From positions 1,674,001 through 1,738,000 of the forward strand of contig CM065652.1 of NCBI GenBank assembly GCA_033220425.1: a stretch of DNA of 64,000 nucleotides, given 5' to 3'. The DNA comes from Lepraria neglecta (lineage: Eukaryota > Ascomycota > Lecanoromycetes > Lecanorales > Stereocaulaceae). Below the pieces are notes generated by a model, which saw only the letters and a list, made by a program, of their open reading frames with translations, was not told where the DNA came from and searched no databases. Positions 37,008 through 47,715 of the stretch are shown here, piece by piece; the first letter of the stretch is position 1, and each line of letters begins with the position of its first letter. The position numbers were made by a program, and so were the translations under genes.

Positions 37008-38840
37008 AGCAAGCGTCCGCTTACTAAGGACTCAGCTGCCATGTAACGTATTCAGCTATAGAACGTATTTTATTGACTACACTACATAATAAGGACGTAG
37101 TTCCTTGAGGACTACTTTCCAGCGCCTAACCCTGCCTTTTATCAGATATTCAAGCTCCTGCCGGTGGCTTTTAGTGGCCCTCATCACCTTACTCAGCGCC
37201 GTAGTATACCTTTTATCCCATGTAGCTGCTCGTTCTGCTACCCGCAGTTCCTCCTTCTCAAGGCGATCCCTAGTCATTGACCGTGCCTCATGCGCCTATA
37301 GTACGCCCCCCGTAGAAAGGACCCTGTTAGCTGCGGCTTTGCGTGCTTTGCGAGCTTTTTCGGCCTGAATCTGTATACTAAATCGTTCCTCCATCAACTC
37401 TCCCTTGCGTGTACTAGCGCATACGCCTTTAGCAAATCGCATAATACTCCGCTGTAGGTCCTCCGGTAGATCTAGATGTATCCATAATTCAGCGCCAGCT
37501 TCTGCTATCTGGCGGACAGTTCGGGGTGTCTCCGCTAATAGTTGGAATGGTTGCGCTGGGGGGGTTGCTGGCCGCGGGGGTGGAAGCATTTCGCGTACTT
37601 TATCGAGTACTATTGATGGATTATATGGAATAAGGCCTGCATTTTTCCAGGCTAACTTAATAGTCGTTCTTTTAAAAGCCTGCTGGCGGAACCTATTAAA
37701 GATATTCAGAAATTCTACCTTAGTAAAGGTCTTATCTCCCATTTGGACCGAGTTCTCTATAGCTTCGTGCCAGTGCTTCAGTGGCTGGAAAACACATATA
37801 TCTAGCGGTTGCAGTAGGTGCGTTGTATGGGACGGTAACGCGAGCGTTATCATCCTCTTCTCCTCGCAGAAATCTAGGAATTCCTTTGTATGGTGGGAAC
37901 CGTAGCCGTCCAATGCGCCCTGCTGGCAGCGCGCTGAAAATTGGTCGAAATACTTAATCCACCGTAGCGATATCCAATCATCCGCGTTCCCAGATTCAGA
38001 AGTTGTTACTAATAGATCATCTGCTAAGTCGTTAAAGAACCACGGTGTAAGGATATTGACGCCAGAGATAATAAGCATTGGTGGAATATCCTGCCTAACC
38101 CCATTAATATACTCCACCGCAGAAAGCGACTCGCGGTTTTCAGGGTTCTTTAAGTACGCTCGACGTGTAGGATCCATAGTGATTATCTAATTATCTCGTC
38201 CCATCCCAATACGGAAGCCTGTCTCGTCGAAATTTCATCGATCTGCTAGTTATATTCTATATTGCCCGCATAACTCTTTATAGCGCTGGAAATGCGCCTG
38301 TAGTAGCTCCATATCCTCCGTATTCTTCTGCGCTACTGCAATAGGCTTTCGTCTGATCTTATAGAAGTCTGGCTGGCGATCGAGCCACCGTTTGGCCCAC
38401 TGGGAGTCGAGTGGTTTTCGAAGGATCGCGAGAGGTCCACTTTGGCGGAGGATAGTGTTCGCAGTGCGTTGTATCGTATGCCGGCGCACTGTGGCTCCTA
38501 TTTCGTCAAGCTTCTGAAGGTATAGGGGTAGGGCGAGGTCCTGATCAGGCTTTAAAGCCCTGTTATGAAGCCCTCGTACTGCTGATCTAGGTGGATGCCC
38601 ATTAAGTCGCGAACGGAGGCGTTCTTCGGGGATATCAAATTCTTTGGCAATAGCGCGGCGACTAGTATTCTGACGCGTGCGAATGGCGTTAATAGCTTCT
38701 TGGATCCTTCCCTCAACGGTATTATATGATTGGTCTATTATGGTTGGTGTTGAATAAGTTGGAAGAATAATGGTGGTTTTCTAGTTCTATGGCTGAATGC
38801 GTTATATGGCCGCTGAGTCCTTAGTAAGCGGACGCTTGCT
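37008..38840 (-). mobile_element. pogo/Fot1-like DNA transposon (pogo#2), lightly mutated
   Basis: Inverted termini of about 60 bp begin AGCAAGCGTCCGCTTACTAA on each side and continue, with a few mismatches, through GGACTCAG..GCCAT.TAACG. The 1.83-kb span fits Fot1-class elements. Flanks are TC|AGC on the left and GCT|AAG on the right, so the expected TA duplication is at best TA on one side and CA on the other. It lies immediately beside the end of the Tc1 element. Base composition is far less TA-biased than the nested stack, so it is probably the youngest arrival or escaped heavy RIP. Confidence 0.85.
37077..38737 (-). pseudogene. pogo#2 DDE_1 transposase with a few stops
   Basis: The N-terminal HTH is near 38690-38590 (EGRIQEAINAIRTRQNTSRR, AKEFDIPEERLRSRLNGHPP), followed by a CENP-B-type second DNA-binding region (VRRHTIQRTANTIL, AKRWLDRQPDF, 38489-38250). 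The catalytic core begins at NFDETGFRIG near 38235, continues in the long open segment 38177-37296 (GALDGYGSHHTKEFLDFCEE; LPSHTTHLLQPLDICVFQPL) and ends in a charged tail to 37077. In-frame stops lie near 38247, 38235, 38190 and 37295, mostly at Trp/Gln positions. No ATG is in place near the expected start; ATA ATA stands there. Inactive now, but close to intact. Confidence 0.82.
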
Positions 38841-39275
38841 AAGGCGGGGTCCGGATATAAGGATTTTAAGGGAATAAGGTTTCATTGGCTAACTGAAGGG
38901 GAACCACAACTGGAGGTTGTACTTTCTAGTGGGTAGGGTTGTGATACGGGGTTTTCCTGTATGTTCATGATAGTAGTGTTGGTGGTAAAGATTGTTTATT
39001 GTTCTATGGAGTGGGAGCGTCTATATGCAAGCTTATAGGGCTGAACGCTGACTAAGCTGAAGTCTGCGGTGTTGACCAAATCCAGCCCTGTATCAGGTTG
39101 CAGATATTTAGTGGATTCGACTAAGGGTTTGTTGCGATGTTACGAATTCATAACTGACACAATTTAGGATTAGTGGCGTTGCTCAGGCAACATCTGTGCC
39201 TCTGACAACCAGCAAGCAAGTTCAAGCAATCACCTAGAATCCACTTCACACGCTCACAGCTTAAGACACGTCGCC
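38841..39275. other. Intergenic border between TE block and gene block
   Basis: About 435 bp with no gene that I can support. Composition changes here from TpA-rich to ordinary. The last ~100 bp are a probable leader of the F-box gene at 39276. Confidence 0.6.
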
Positions 39276-39819
39276 ATGCCTACGGATCTTCTTTGGAAGC
39301 CCTTCATCATCCCTCAACAGGTGAATTGAATTCGTAAAACTTCAGATTCTTTGGTCATTAATCTAATCATAGTTCCTCGATCCTGCATGGATCAGGTCTT
39401 CACCCATCTTGCGCTTGCCTACGGAGGTCCTCATTGAGATATTTGACCGTGCTGGCCCGGTAGATCAACTTGCACTCGTGCTTGTTTGCAAATACCTCCT
39501 CCAAATCTCTACATTTGTCTCCTTGAAGACATCCTCCCTCGTTGGAGGGAGAGTGTCATGCCACAGGTCCACGATGGAAGACCTGCTCAGACTTGTCAAA
39601 CCCCTAAACACGGCTGGACGTCCGAAGAAAGCCTGGCATATCTGCGTCGACTGCTTGCAATATCGACCGACGAAAAGGGGCTACTGGAAGAAAAAGCGAG
39701 CGTCTGGATTGAATTATTGGGAAGGTTGGGTGGCAAACTGGAATGATAGATACTCGCTCCAGTGTCCAGAGTGCTGGTATCACGAGGCAAGGGGCTGGAT
39801 TAAATCTAGGGGAAAGTAG
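39276..39819 (+). CDS. F-box protein, truncated by an internal duplication
   Basis: Model: exon 1 39276-39320 and exon 2 39373-39819, with a 52-nt intron GTGAAT...CATAG. This choice joins ATG 39276 in phase to the F-box and gives 163 residues. The F-box core (LPTEVLIEIFDRAG, LALVLVCKYLL) is near residues 28-57, followed by CVDCLQYRP and later CPECWYHE, a paired-Cys pattern common in small fungal F-box proteins. Such proteins serve as SCF ubiquitin-ligase adaptors, which is inference here. A 91-bp duplication at 39728/39819 brings in an early stop; the rest of the coding text lies downstream in other frames. Expression is doubtful. Confidence 0.6.
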
Positions 39820-39881
39820 GGTGGCAAACTGGAATGATAGATACTCGCTCCAGTGTCCAGAGTACCGGTATCATGAGGCAA
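39728..39881. repeat. 91-bp period direct duplication in the F-box gene
   Basis: A ~62-bp sequence beginning GGGTGGCAAACTGGAATGAT at 39728 recurs at 39819 with about three differences. The 91-nt period is not a multiple of three, so the second copy shifts the frame and separates the two halves of the gene. Confidence 0.9.
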
Positions 39882-40130
39882 CGGTGGCCCGATAAGGTAA
39901 TGCAGAACGAGAACTTCATTGAAACACGCCCTCAGACATTCGTTGATACTGCAATATACGTGCGAGAGCGCCAGGAGGGTGCAAAGAGGTTAGCACAGAA
40001 GAACGCGAGGATATGTAGGGAGAGCTGAGACGTTATAACCATTCTTGGTCCAAATTGAAGAATCACGGCCGGGTCCGTATTCACGAAGTCCTGCTTTCAG
40101 CCATCCACGATTCCATGTGTAGAAATAACT
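39820..40130 (+). pseudogene. Severed C-terminal coding remains of the F-box gene
   Basis: Downstream of the premature stop, the + strand still reads as protein. One frame holds DKVMQNENFIETRPQTFVD and KRLAQKNARICRE (to about 40022). The next frame continues with RRYNHSWSKLKNHGRVRIHE to TGA near 40130. Two frame changes separate these blocks from the F-box exon. This is best read as the lost C-terminus of the gene at 39276. Confidence 0.55.
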
Positions 40131-40505
40131 GAGTAGTCATCCGCTAACCCGAAGGGGCTTGGCGCGCCACACGTCTGAGATACTGAGGCAAGTTGGCAGT
40201 TGCGCTTGGTCCCTTCATCGCGCTAACTTCTGTGGTACGCAAGCTCAAATATAGGATGTCTTGTTAGTATGTGTCGCTCAGTATCTAGGCAGCATGGGTT
40301 TGCCACCGGCGTCTGCAGGATATCGGCTTTCCTAAACTGTGCGTAAGACTGCATGATCCTTCAGATCCATCGAGGCACAGCGCATGAGTCACACATTCAT
40401 AAAGTGCTATTGCTTTGAGGCTCTTATCTATTTTATAAAAAAACCTGCTCTCATTCCATCTTCGATTGAACAGCAGTGCTCCTCGTACAATCTTGTCATT
40501 CCAAC

Positions 40506-41940
40506 ATGTCAGAACCCCAGCCGTCTACCCAAGATCCCTACAAAGACTCCAGCTTCCTCCGCGACGGCGCCCAAGAACGTCACTACGAAGAACAACGCCT
40601 CCTATTCATGCGAAATTTCTGCATTGAATCCACCAGTCCCGGCTCCGAGGAAGTCATCGTAGCAACGCTCTTGATGGTCGACCGACTACTTAAGGGCTTG
40701 GCGGTTTAAACGGTTGGTTTGCTTTTTTTTGCTTCGTAGTTGGTCCAGTTTGAGATCTAAGTGGTCCAGTTTAAACCGTTTGACTTATATGGTTGACGGT
40801 TTAAACGGTTCAAACCGTCGGTTTTGCGGAGGTGTGGCAAATCTTTTTATGAGGTTAGCGTAATACCTATAAGAGTTAGCGTATCATCAAATTCAGCTAG
40901 TAGCCCTAGCCCTACACCCGGGGTTTACCCGCAGAAATGCAAGCCTGCGTCGGTGTTGCTTAGGATGATTATAAGCCCCGAAGGGTGTTTATGTATTTAA
41001 TTTGTGGTGTTGTCGTATTTTTGACTCTAAATCTTCAAGGAAACTCACATTCAACTTGAGCTTGCGGTTACCTAATTTTGGTGAGATTTACACCAAATCT
41101 AGGTGCTTTGCGGCTCCTTCCTAGTACCCTTGTACTCAGACCGTTTAAAACCGTTTAAACCGACGGTTTAAATGGCGTTCAAACGGTTTGATTTTCAAAC
41201 CGGACCACCAACCACTAAAAACCGTCACTTTGGACGGTTTGCCTTTCAAACTGGACCGTTTGGACCATCAAGAGCGTTGCATCGTAGCCAACAATTATTA
41301 CAAGCTCATCACCAAGCCCCTCTCAGAACTCTCACCTGACGACTGCCGACAATTCTGCTACAAAGACTGCGCCATCTACGGCAACGCGGAGAGGCTTGGG
41401 GAAACCGTGCCCTGGAGGGTATTAGACGACGTGTACAAAGAATGGTTTCCTCATCGTGCGATGGACAAGGATGTAGCACAGGGAAGCTTCTTCGGCAAAT
41501 ACATACATTTCCGCGACCCTGTCGTTCCCCTTGCAGAAATAATTGGCTTCCACGAAAGGCTCTGTGAGAAGCTCAAGAGTCTCGAGGGAGACGTAGTAGG
41601 GAGGCGATTAGTCATTGGGGGCGGCGAGGAGCCTAAGGAACCTCCAACCAAGGGATTGTATCGACTGCGGGATACTTTTAATTTGATGCTTATTGTTCTG
41701 GATCACACTTCTTGGGGTGGCAATGGTGTACTACTCGTGTACAAGGACCGGGGTATCGCTTCCGGACTTAAGATTGATGGGGAGGTGCTTGACATTGAGG
41801 ACGTGGCACCTGCTCGCGTATACCGTTTGTCACTCAAGGGCGCCATGCAAGCTGTTGTCTCTCAAGATAAAGAGAGAAGTAAGAGACGCCGGGAGTATAA
41901 TGATCTCAATAATGAGCTTTATGGTAGTGATAGCGACTAG
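40506..41940 (+). pseudogene. Hypothetical protein gene split by a 619-bp MITE
   Basis: The left part (40506-40661, ATG start, beginning MSEPQPSTQDPYKDS) and the right part (41287-41940, ending in YGSDSD) lie in frames that become one when the element 40662-41280 and one ATCGTA copy are removed. The result is about 269 residues. The right part includes VANNYYKLITKPL and an acidic, basic-rich C-terminus (KERSKRRREY). I do not recognise a named family. In the present sequence the left part runs into TAA at 40707, inside the inserted element. Splicing of the insert as an intron cannot be excluded. Confidence 0.65.
40662..41280. mobile_element. 619-bp MITE-like element with subterminal AAACCGTTT repeats
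   Basis: Perfect 18-bp terminal inverted repeats (GCAACGCTCTTGATGGTC at 40662-40679 and its complement at 41263-41280). They are flanked by ATCGTA on both sides (40656-40661, 41281-41286); the overlap of flank and terminus allows a duplication of 6-9 bp. Both subterminal regions are packed with direct and inverted ACCGTTTAAACC-type motifs (about 40690-40830 and 41140-41260), a design seen in hAT-derived MITEs, whose target duplication is 8 bp. It has no coding capacity and little sign of RIP. Confidence 0.82.
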
Positions 41941-42120
41941 TACATACTGATACAGAGTTGAAAAGCTCCCAGCTGATCTCGCTAGATAAGACAGTGCTTG
42001 CGAGATAGACAGCTACTTAAGTTATATATAAAACGTTTGCGATCATTGTGTGAAATGCCCAGATATCAACAAATTTCATGTCTTTAAGACTACCGCTTCA
42101 AGAACCTGTCCTCGTTGATC

Positions 42121-45100
42121 TCATTTAGTCAACTCAACCCACATGTGTGTTTCATAGCCGCCGTTCGGCCCTGGTCTGTCTGGGTCCTGATAGACCCCAA
42201 TCTGTACGATGCTCTTTCCATGAAGAGCGATCTTATTATCAGTAAGTAAATGTATAAACCCATTACCATTTGGTGATCCGAGGAGAGCCCAGAACGCGTT
42301 GGTGTCCATAGAAGTATCAGCGGGGTTGAGATAGACTTTCTTGCCTACCTGGTAATTTTTGGTTTGTTTGAATAGCTCATCGAAGATAGCGACGGTATAA
42401 TCATTGTCGACGTTCCTCCGAAAGATGTAATCCAGGTTTGAGAAATCATCTGTACCTGGAGTAACTGTGATACAAGCTCTTCGCCAAAGGAACCAAGCTA
42501 TTGTTGACCAATTATCTGGGGACGGCGGGCGTTCAGGAACAACTCGTCGATTGTTTGCAGCGGCGATAATGACCTTTTCTTTGGGGCTGTAGAGGTTGAG
42601 AAACTCTGCGTTTAATTGGTTTGTACCTCCTTTTGGCCAATAGGCAAGTCGGTTATAGTAGGTTTCTCCTGCTGGAATCTCAAGTCCATTCAGAAGTGGT
42701 CGAAACGGGAGTGCTGGTGGAGTCAGTCTGGATTGCGATTCATCGAGGTCATACGTTGCATCGAAATTGCACAACACTCTATCGGGTTGGTCTGGACCTC
42801 TGTTGTTGAACTCGTTCCAGTATTTGAATCCTCTGGGTGCATATTTATTCCAGGTAGGGGAGTGCTTGTTGCGTTCAACAAGTGTCCGTGTAGGTTCACT
42901 TCTCTTGTGTTCCACCTCAGCCTCAGCGATAACAGCCCGTCTGCGATATTTCTCGGAGATTCGGTTGAAAACACCACTGCTGTCGCTTGTCCGGATATCT
43001 CTCCCCGCATCGAAGCTCGTATCATTGTTTTCTCTCTTGCTGATCGTGCCTAGGGTATCGTTACAAGAGCAAGCCCCATCCAGAGCTTGGTAGACAAAGG
43101 AGGCATTGCCGCTCTGTCCATCGCCACTCTGGACAGATCCGAAAGCTCCCCAGGAAGACGCGCTGAGACCGATAAGATCTACCTGTGCGTCAGCTGCACA
43201 GCAGAACACTCCAGCGTAACATTTACAACCTCCGCCGTTCCACGTTGGCCAACCAGCTTCATCAGAGACGAACGCTCCTTCATTGTGCGAGTGGGGGGTA
43301 CCACCCGGTGCGAACATCTGAAATAAGGTAGCATTTCCGTTACATGTGAAGATGTCGGTATATATATCTAGTGGAGTGCCGATGCAAGAACTTAGATCGG
43401 TCTCTTGAGTCTCGGTAGTTGTAGGAAGTGTAGGTGGAGGCGACGAAGGAGGTAGGGGTGCAGTGGATGATGCTGCTGCTGCTGGTACTTGTGGAGATGA
43501 AGGTGAAGAAGGTGGAGTGGCTGAGGGCGGAGGAGGTGGCGGAGGTGAGGATGGGGATGACGATGACGGTAATGGTGGCGAAGAGGATGAAGTAGAGGAC
43601 GATAGCCGCGGTTGTTCTAGAGAAGGTGAAGCAGTCGATGATGACGCTGGTGATGCTAGAGAAGATATAGTAGGCGGTGACGGTGTTTCTGACGGTGGTG
43701 CTGGAGAAGATATGGTAGATGATGCTGGTGTTTCCGATGACGTTTCCGATGGTGAAGGAGGCAAAGCAGACGATGATGACGTGACTGGTGGTGGAGATGA
43801 TATGGTAGAAGATGACAGGGTTGACAGTGGAAGCGGTGAAGCAGACGAGGATGATGGTGATGCGGCTGTAGAAGAAACAGTCGAGGAGGGCGGCAGCGAA
43901 GGAGGCGGTGTAGACGTATTAAAAATTGGCGATGAAGACGTACTAGAATCTGACGGTGGAGACGGGGTAGAGCTTGGCGTTGAGAGTGAATTTTCAGGAG
44001 GGTTGTTGCTCGTGGTACCGGTTGCGGACTGTCCAGATTGGCCAGGGGTTTCTTGAGAGCTGATTTCGCTTGTTGCGTGAATTCCAGCCCTTTGAGTTCC
44101 ATCTGCAGAAGCAGAATTCGAAGGTGAGATGGGAATTCCAGTGCTTGAGCCTACATTAGTTCCAAATAACTGGGAAGGTTGACCGAGTACAACTGAGTTA
44201 GCCGTTCCCAATGGTGTATGAAGGCCGACACCAGAATCGGTCGAAGTTCCAATTGGAGTAGAGTATCCAGATGGGAAGTAACTACCAGTGCCTGGGCGCG
44301 CTGGTAGTCCAAAGTACCCAGACGGGGTGTTACCACCTATAGTTGGGCCAGCTTGGCTCCCAGAGGCAGTCACAGTGTCTCCAGACGAGGCGCTCGAGGG
44401 AACGATCGAAATATAACTTCCCGCAGAGTAAAAGGCTTCAACATCTGTAGTGATGACATTGCTGAAAGGAAGCAACAGCTCACAAGCACCTGAGCTGAAT
44501 GTGCTCGTAATTGTGGTACCCGTTGCACTACACGCGGTCACAGTTGAATAGCAATCCGTGCTGCAATATACTGATGAGCTTGCAGAGGAGCAGATGACGC
44601 TGCAATCATTTGCTATGGCTGTCACCGAACAGGATGACGTCGACGCCGTAGAAGACGTAGAAGACGCAGAAGACTCATCGGATTGCGATGTGGATGTTGT
44701 AGAAGCGCTAGGCTCGGTAGAAGTTGGCTGGTCATCCTCGCTGCTGCCTTCAGTGGGGACAAGGTTATCTCCAATTGAGATCGTGGGAAAGCTTTTCACG
44801 CCAGGAAATGGAGGAGGAAAAGGCGGAGGATAGATCTGAGGGTATTAGCAAGCCATAGCGGGTGGGTAGGCTGCTTTACTTACACCTGGAAGGTTCATTC
44901 CAAATAAAACCAGGCCTCCAATGCCAGGAGGACAGAAGAAGCAATGTGGGCCGCCTTTGATAAGGGGATACAGCCCCACAGGATGTTTACCGTCGCTTGT
45001 GCGAATAGCAGTGTTGCTTGTAATGCTTGGATCGAGAGACGAGATGATCAGCGGCTGGGGATCGTAAGACGTGGTGATAAGGGGTAGGAGTGCAGTTGTA

Positions 45101-45738
45101 GAAGAGGTCGTCGTGTATGGGAGGGATGGCTTATTGCCGAGATTGGGGCGAGTTGGAGTCACATCTGGTCTAGAAGGCGGAATGGTTGGCAGAGGAAGAA
45201 CAGGCGCTCTCGATAACTCGGAGACTGGTGTCCATGCAACCCCACCTGGCCAAATGACCACCGGGACAGGGCTACTTTGGCTGTTGAGCGATAATATGGT
45301 TGTAGTTGAGCGGAGAGTGGTATATTCTGAGTTTATGAAGGGCACGAATGTTTCGCTGACTACTTGAGAGCTTATCGTCCCAACAACAACGGTAGAGGCA
45401 GATGGAAATGGCAATGAGCCGGCAGAGCCTAAGGTTGCGGAGGCTGGAGCTGTAAACCCTTGAACGGCCGACCCGGCAAGTGATTGGGGAGCGACGGAGG
45501 CTGGATTTGCTGAGGCTGCTGTTCCTACTTTTCCTAGAGGGCCATTAGCCGCGGTGCCGGACATTAATCCTCGTCTCCAGGGCCAGAAAACGCCTGGTAG
45601 GTCATTTGGTAGTCCATCCGCTGACCCCTTAGACGTCGGTAAAGTCAGAGTCGAGAACGAGGCCGACGAGGTACTTTGACATTGAATGGAAGAAAGGGCG
45701 GTAACGAAAGTCAATACAGTCGCGAATGAAGACTTCAT
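42121..45738 (-). CDS. Large secreted Ser/Thr/Pro-rich modular protein
   Basis: Model: exon 1 45738-44884, 48-nt intron 44883-44836 (GTAAGT, GCTAATAC branch, CAG), exon 2 44835-42121, about 1,189 residues. Without the intron there is one in-frame TAA. ATG 45738 starts a clear signal peptide (MKSSFATVLTFVTALSSIQC); an upstream in-frame ATG at 45807 is less likely. Order: Ser/Thr-rich region, HCFFCPPGIGGLVLFGMNLPG next to IYPPPFPPPF across the splice site (residues ~265-298), a Cys-rich patch (~350-395), a low-complexity Ser/Pro tract (~565-745), a second Cys-rich segment (~775-885), and a ~240-residue globular C-terminus rich in Trp, Tyr and Asn. The CFFCPPG..PGIYPPP block recurs in fungal secreted proteins with chitinase- or lectin-like tails. 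I do not recognise the C-terminal domain. Probably cell-wall or extracellular. Confidence 0.75.
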
Positions 45739-46523
45739 ATTGATAGAATGTACCATACAAGGTGTAAAGATCGAAAAAGTAAAGCGTAATTCATACACAG
45801 CATGCACAGCAGTTTCTGAGCTGGGAAATCAGAGCGTAAGGTGTATACCTATAGTTTACCTACGATGTCCTTCAACGTCATGGCGTTTAGTATTTATTCC
45901 CAGGAATCCTCCGGCTACAGGGTTATGTGGCTTCTTGTGTATAGGAACGCTCGTGCTCCGGCATTGTCAACCAAAAGCGATGGCAGCATTTCGCCAATGT
46001 AGTCAACTGTCCCATAAAGACTGACCACGTAAAACCATGTTGGAGATATGACGCAACTGTACTGTGGTGGATTTGGTGAAACAATACGTTGAAACAGAAT
46101 TGGACGAAACGTGTGGCAGGATCTCGAGCTGCAGAGCAAGGCTCTGTGGCACGGTCCAGGGTTTATCTCTCGCAACGAGTAGAAAGATGGAATACCACAC
46201 CATCCTCAAGTCTGGCTCATCCATAGTCACAACATTTAATCACTTCAGAAGAATGGGTTTGGGAGCCTGGCAGGTGGAAATTTCCAGCACCAGATAATAA
46301 AGATACCAGTTAGTATCAGATCTTGAATTGAATACATACACTGAACCTCGTTTACCAGGGCGAGGATCTGGTTGAAGTAGAGCAAGAATTTGTAGGATCA
46401 AACATTTCAACAGCGAAGCGGCCGACAACCCCGATTATTCCGACTCGTAGGAGCACAAAGGAGTTCGGCTGAGCGGGAGGCAAGGCAGTATCGTCTAGGT
46501 GGCGACATATGTTGGTCCCACTG
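45739..46523. other. Intergenic region upstream of the secreted-protein gene
   Basis: About 785 bp with only short overlapping frames on both strands and no coherent coding signal. The part next to 45738 would hold the promoter and leader of the - strand gene. Confidence 0.5.
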
Positions 46524-46802
46524 TCAGTACCAACACGTTGATACGTTACTTGTCAGCGGCGTAGATCGCTTGCGGGAGGGTACGAGCTTTGTTTCATCGG
46601 GAAATGCCAGGTAATTCGCCAGAATCCTCCAAGGGGCTGAGTCTACATTTTCAAACAAGACCTTTGCCATCTCTTGCCGCAGGTCTGGGTGATCTGGAGC
46701 TCGACGTCCTGTGTTGGACGCGAGACTGAGGCTGTGGATGGTTTCGTGGAGTTTAGGCCTAGGGAAAGAATGTCCCAAGCTGGAGTAGTCGTCGTCGGCC
46801 AC
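46524..46802 (-). CDS. Possible small protein (92 residues), unsupported
   Basis: ATG at 46802 begins MADDDYSSLGHSFPRPKLHE, followed by a plausible soluble segment (VLFENVDSAPWRILANYLAF) and stop at 46524. No family is recognised, no intron is obvious, and the frame could be chance or the first exon of something larger. Included because the composition looks coding. Confidence 0.25.
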   Translation of the reverse strand: MADDDYSSLGHSFPRPKLHETIHSLSLASNTGRRAPDHPDLRQEMAKVLFENVDSAPWRILANYLAFPDETKLVPSRKRSTPLTSNVSTCWY

Positions 46803-47715
46803 ATTCTATGCAATTGCTAAGTTCATGCATACAACAAGATATCAAGCCACCATTCGACTTAACCAAGCAGAGAGAAAAGCACTCGGAATAGGAGAAGAAA
46901 TAAAGCATCGGCACCCGCCGGGAGCAAGCCGCCGGCCTAGCCTAGCGCGGTGATTTAGGCGGTGAGCGCCCCCCACAAGAGCTTTTCCCGCCCGCCATTG
47001 AGCCTCTTCCTCCAAATCACCATTCTGCCATAAAAGACACATATCCAGCGAGGGGTACACGTGGCTCCTCGAAATCTCAATGCGCTAATGTCTCGACATC
47101 GCCGCCTTGAGGCACCTTCAAGTGTTTACATGGCGTTCACAGTGATAGGAGTGAATAGAGAGCTTTCTTAGTCATAGAATAGAGGGTGTTGGTGCTTCGT
47201 TACGGATTCATGTAAGATTATTAGGTATGGAAATAACAAGGCTTTTCCAAGACTTCTGCAAGTATTCTGAAGATTCTTCATCCCCGGTGGTGGCTTCATT
47301 TCCAGTTTCAATTGACTGAAATGATACCTAGCTTTGAACTCTTCACTCTCCATGCATGGCTTGTTTCCGGCTTCAAAGGAGCCGTGGAATATACACTACT
47401 GCGCTCAATGCTTTCTGAAAACATTTACATGTCAACTCCACTGGCTCATGAAATGGTCATAGTAAACCCCATTCCCTTTGAGATGACTCTATTTCCAGCT
47501 CTACTTGAGAAGGAAAGTCGAAGTAGCAAACTCATTTTCCTCTCGTATTGCTCTATTGATAGCTCTGATCCACTCCATCTAAGATTGTGGCTCTCCTCTC
47601 AAGCCATAAACGTTTTCACCGCTATTATATTAAGACGTTTTTGCACCCTTCTCCATATCCTTCCGCCTCAACTTCCATCTACAACCCGATTGTTCAAAGA
47701 CAAATCCTTACGAAA
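46803..47715. other. Region without a supported gene
   Basis: Includes a 171-codon + strand frame (47312-47827) that looks non-coding in composition and overlaps the decayed - strand gene. Nothing else is recognisable. Confidence 0.45.

Noticed and set aside
43463-44056. 197-codon + strand frame rich in Asp, Glu and Gly
   Set aside because: It is the antisense of the Ser/Pro low-complexity tract of the secreted protein; composition follows from that tract and it has no independent support.
43656-44102. 148-codon - strand frame rich in His, Leu and Arg
   Set aside because: Alternative frame of the same low-complexity tract.
44845-44847. In-frame TAA suggesting two separate genes or a nonsense mutation
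   Set aside because: A canonical 48-nt intron (GTAAGT...GCTAATAC...CAG) removes it and joins a known-type CPPG...PG|IYPPP module in phase.
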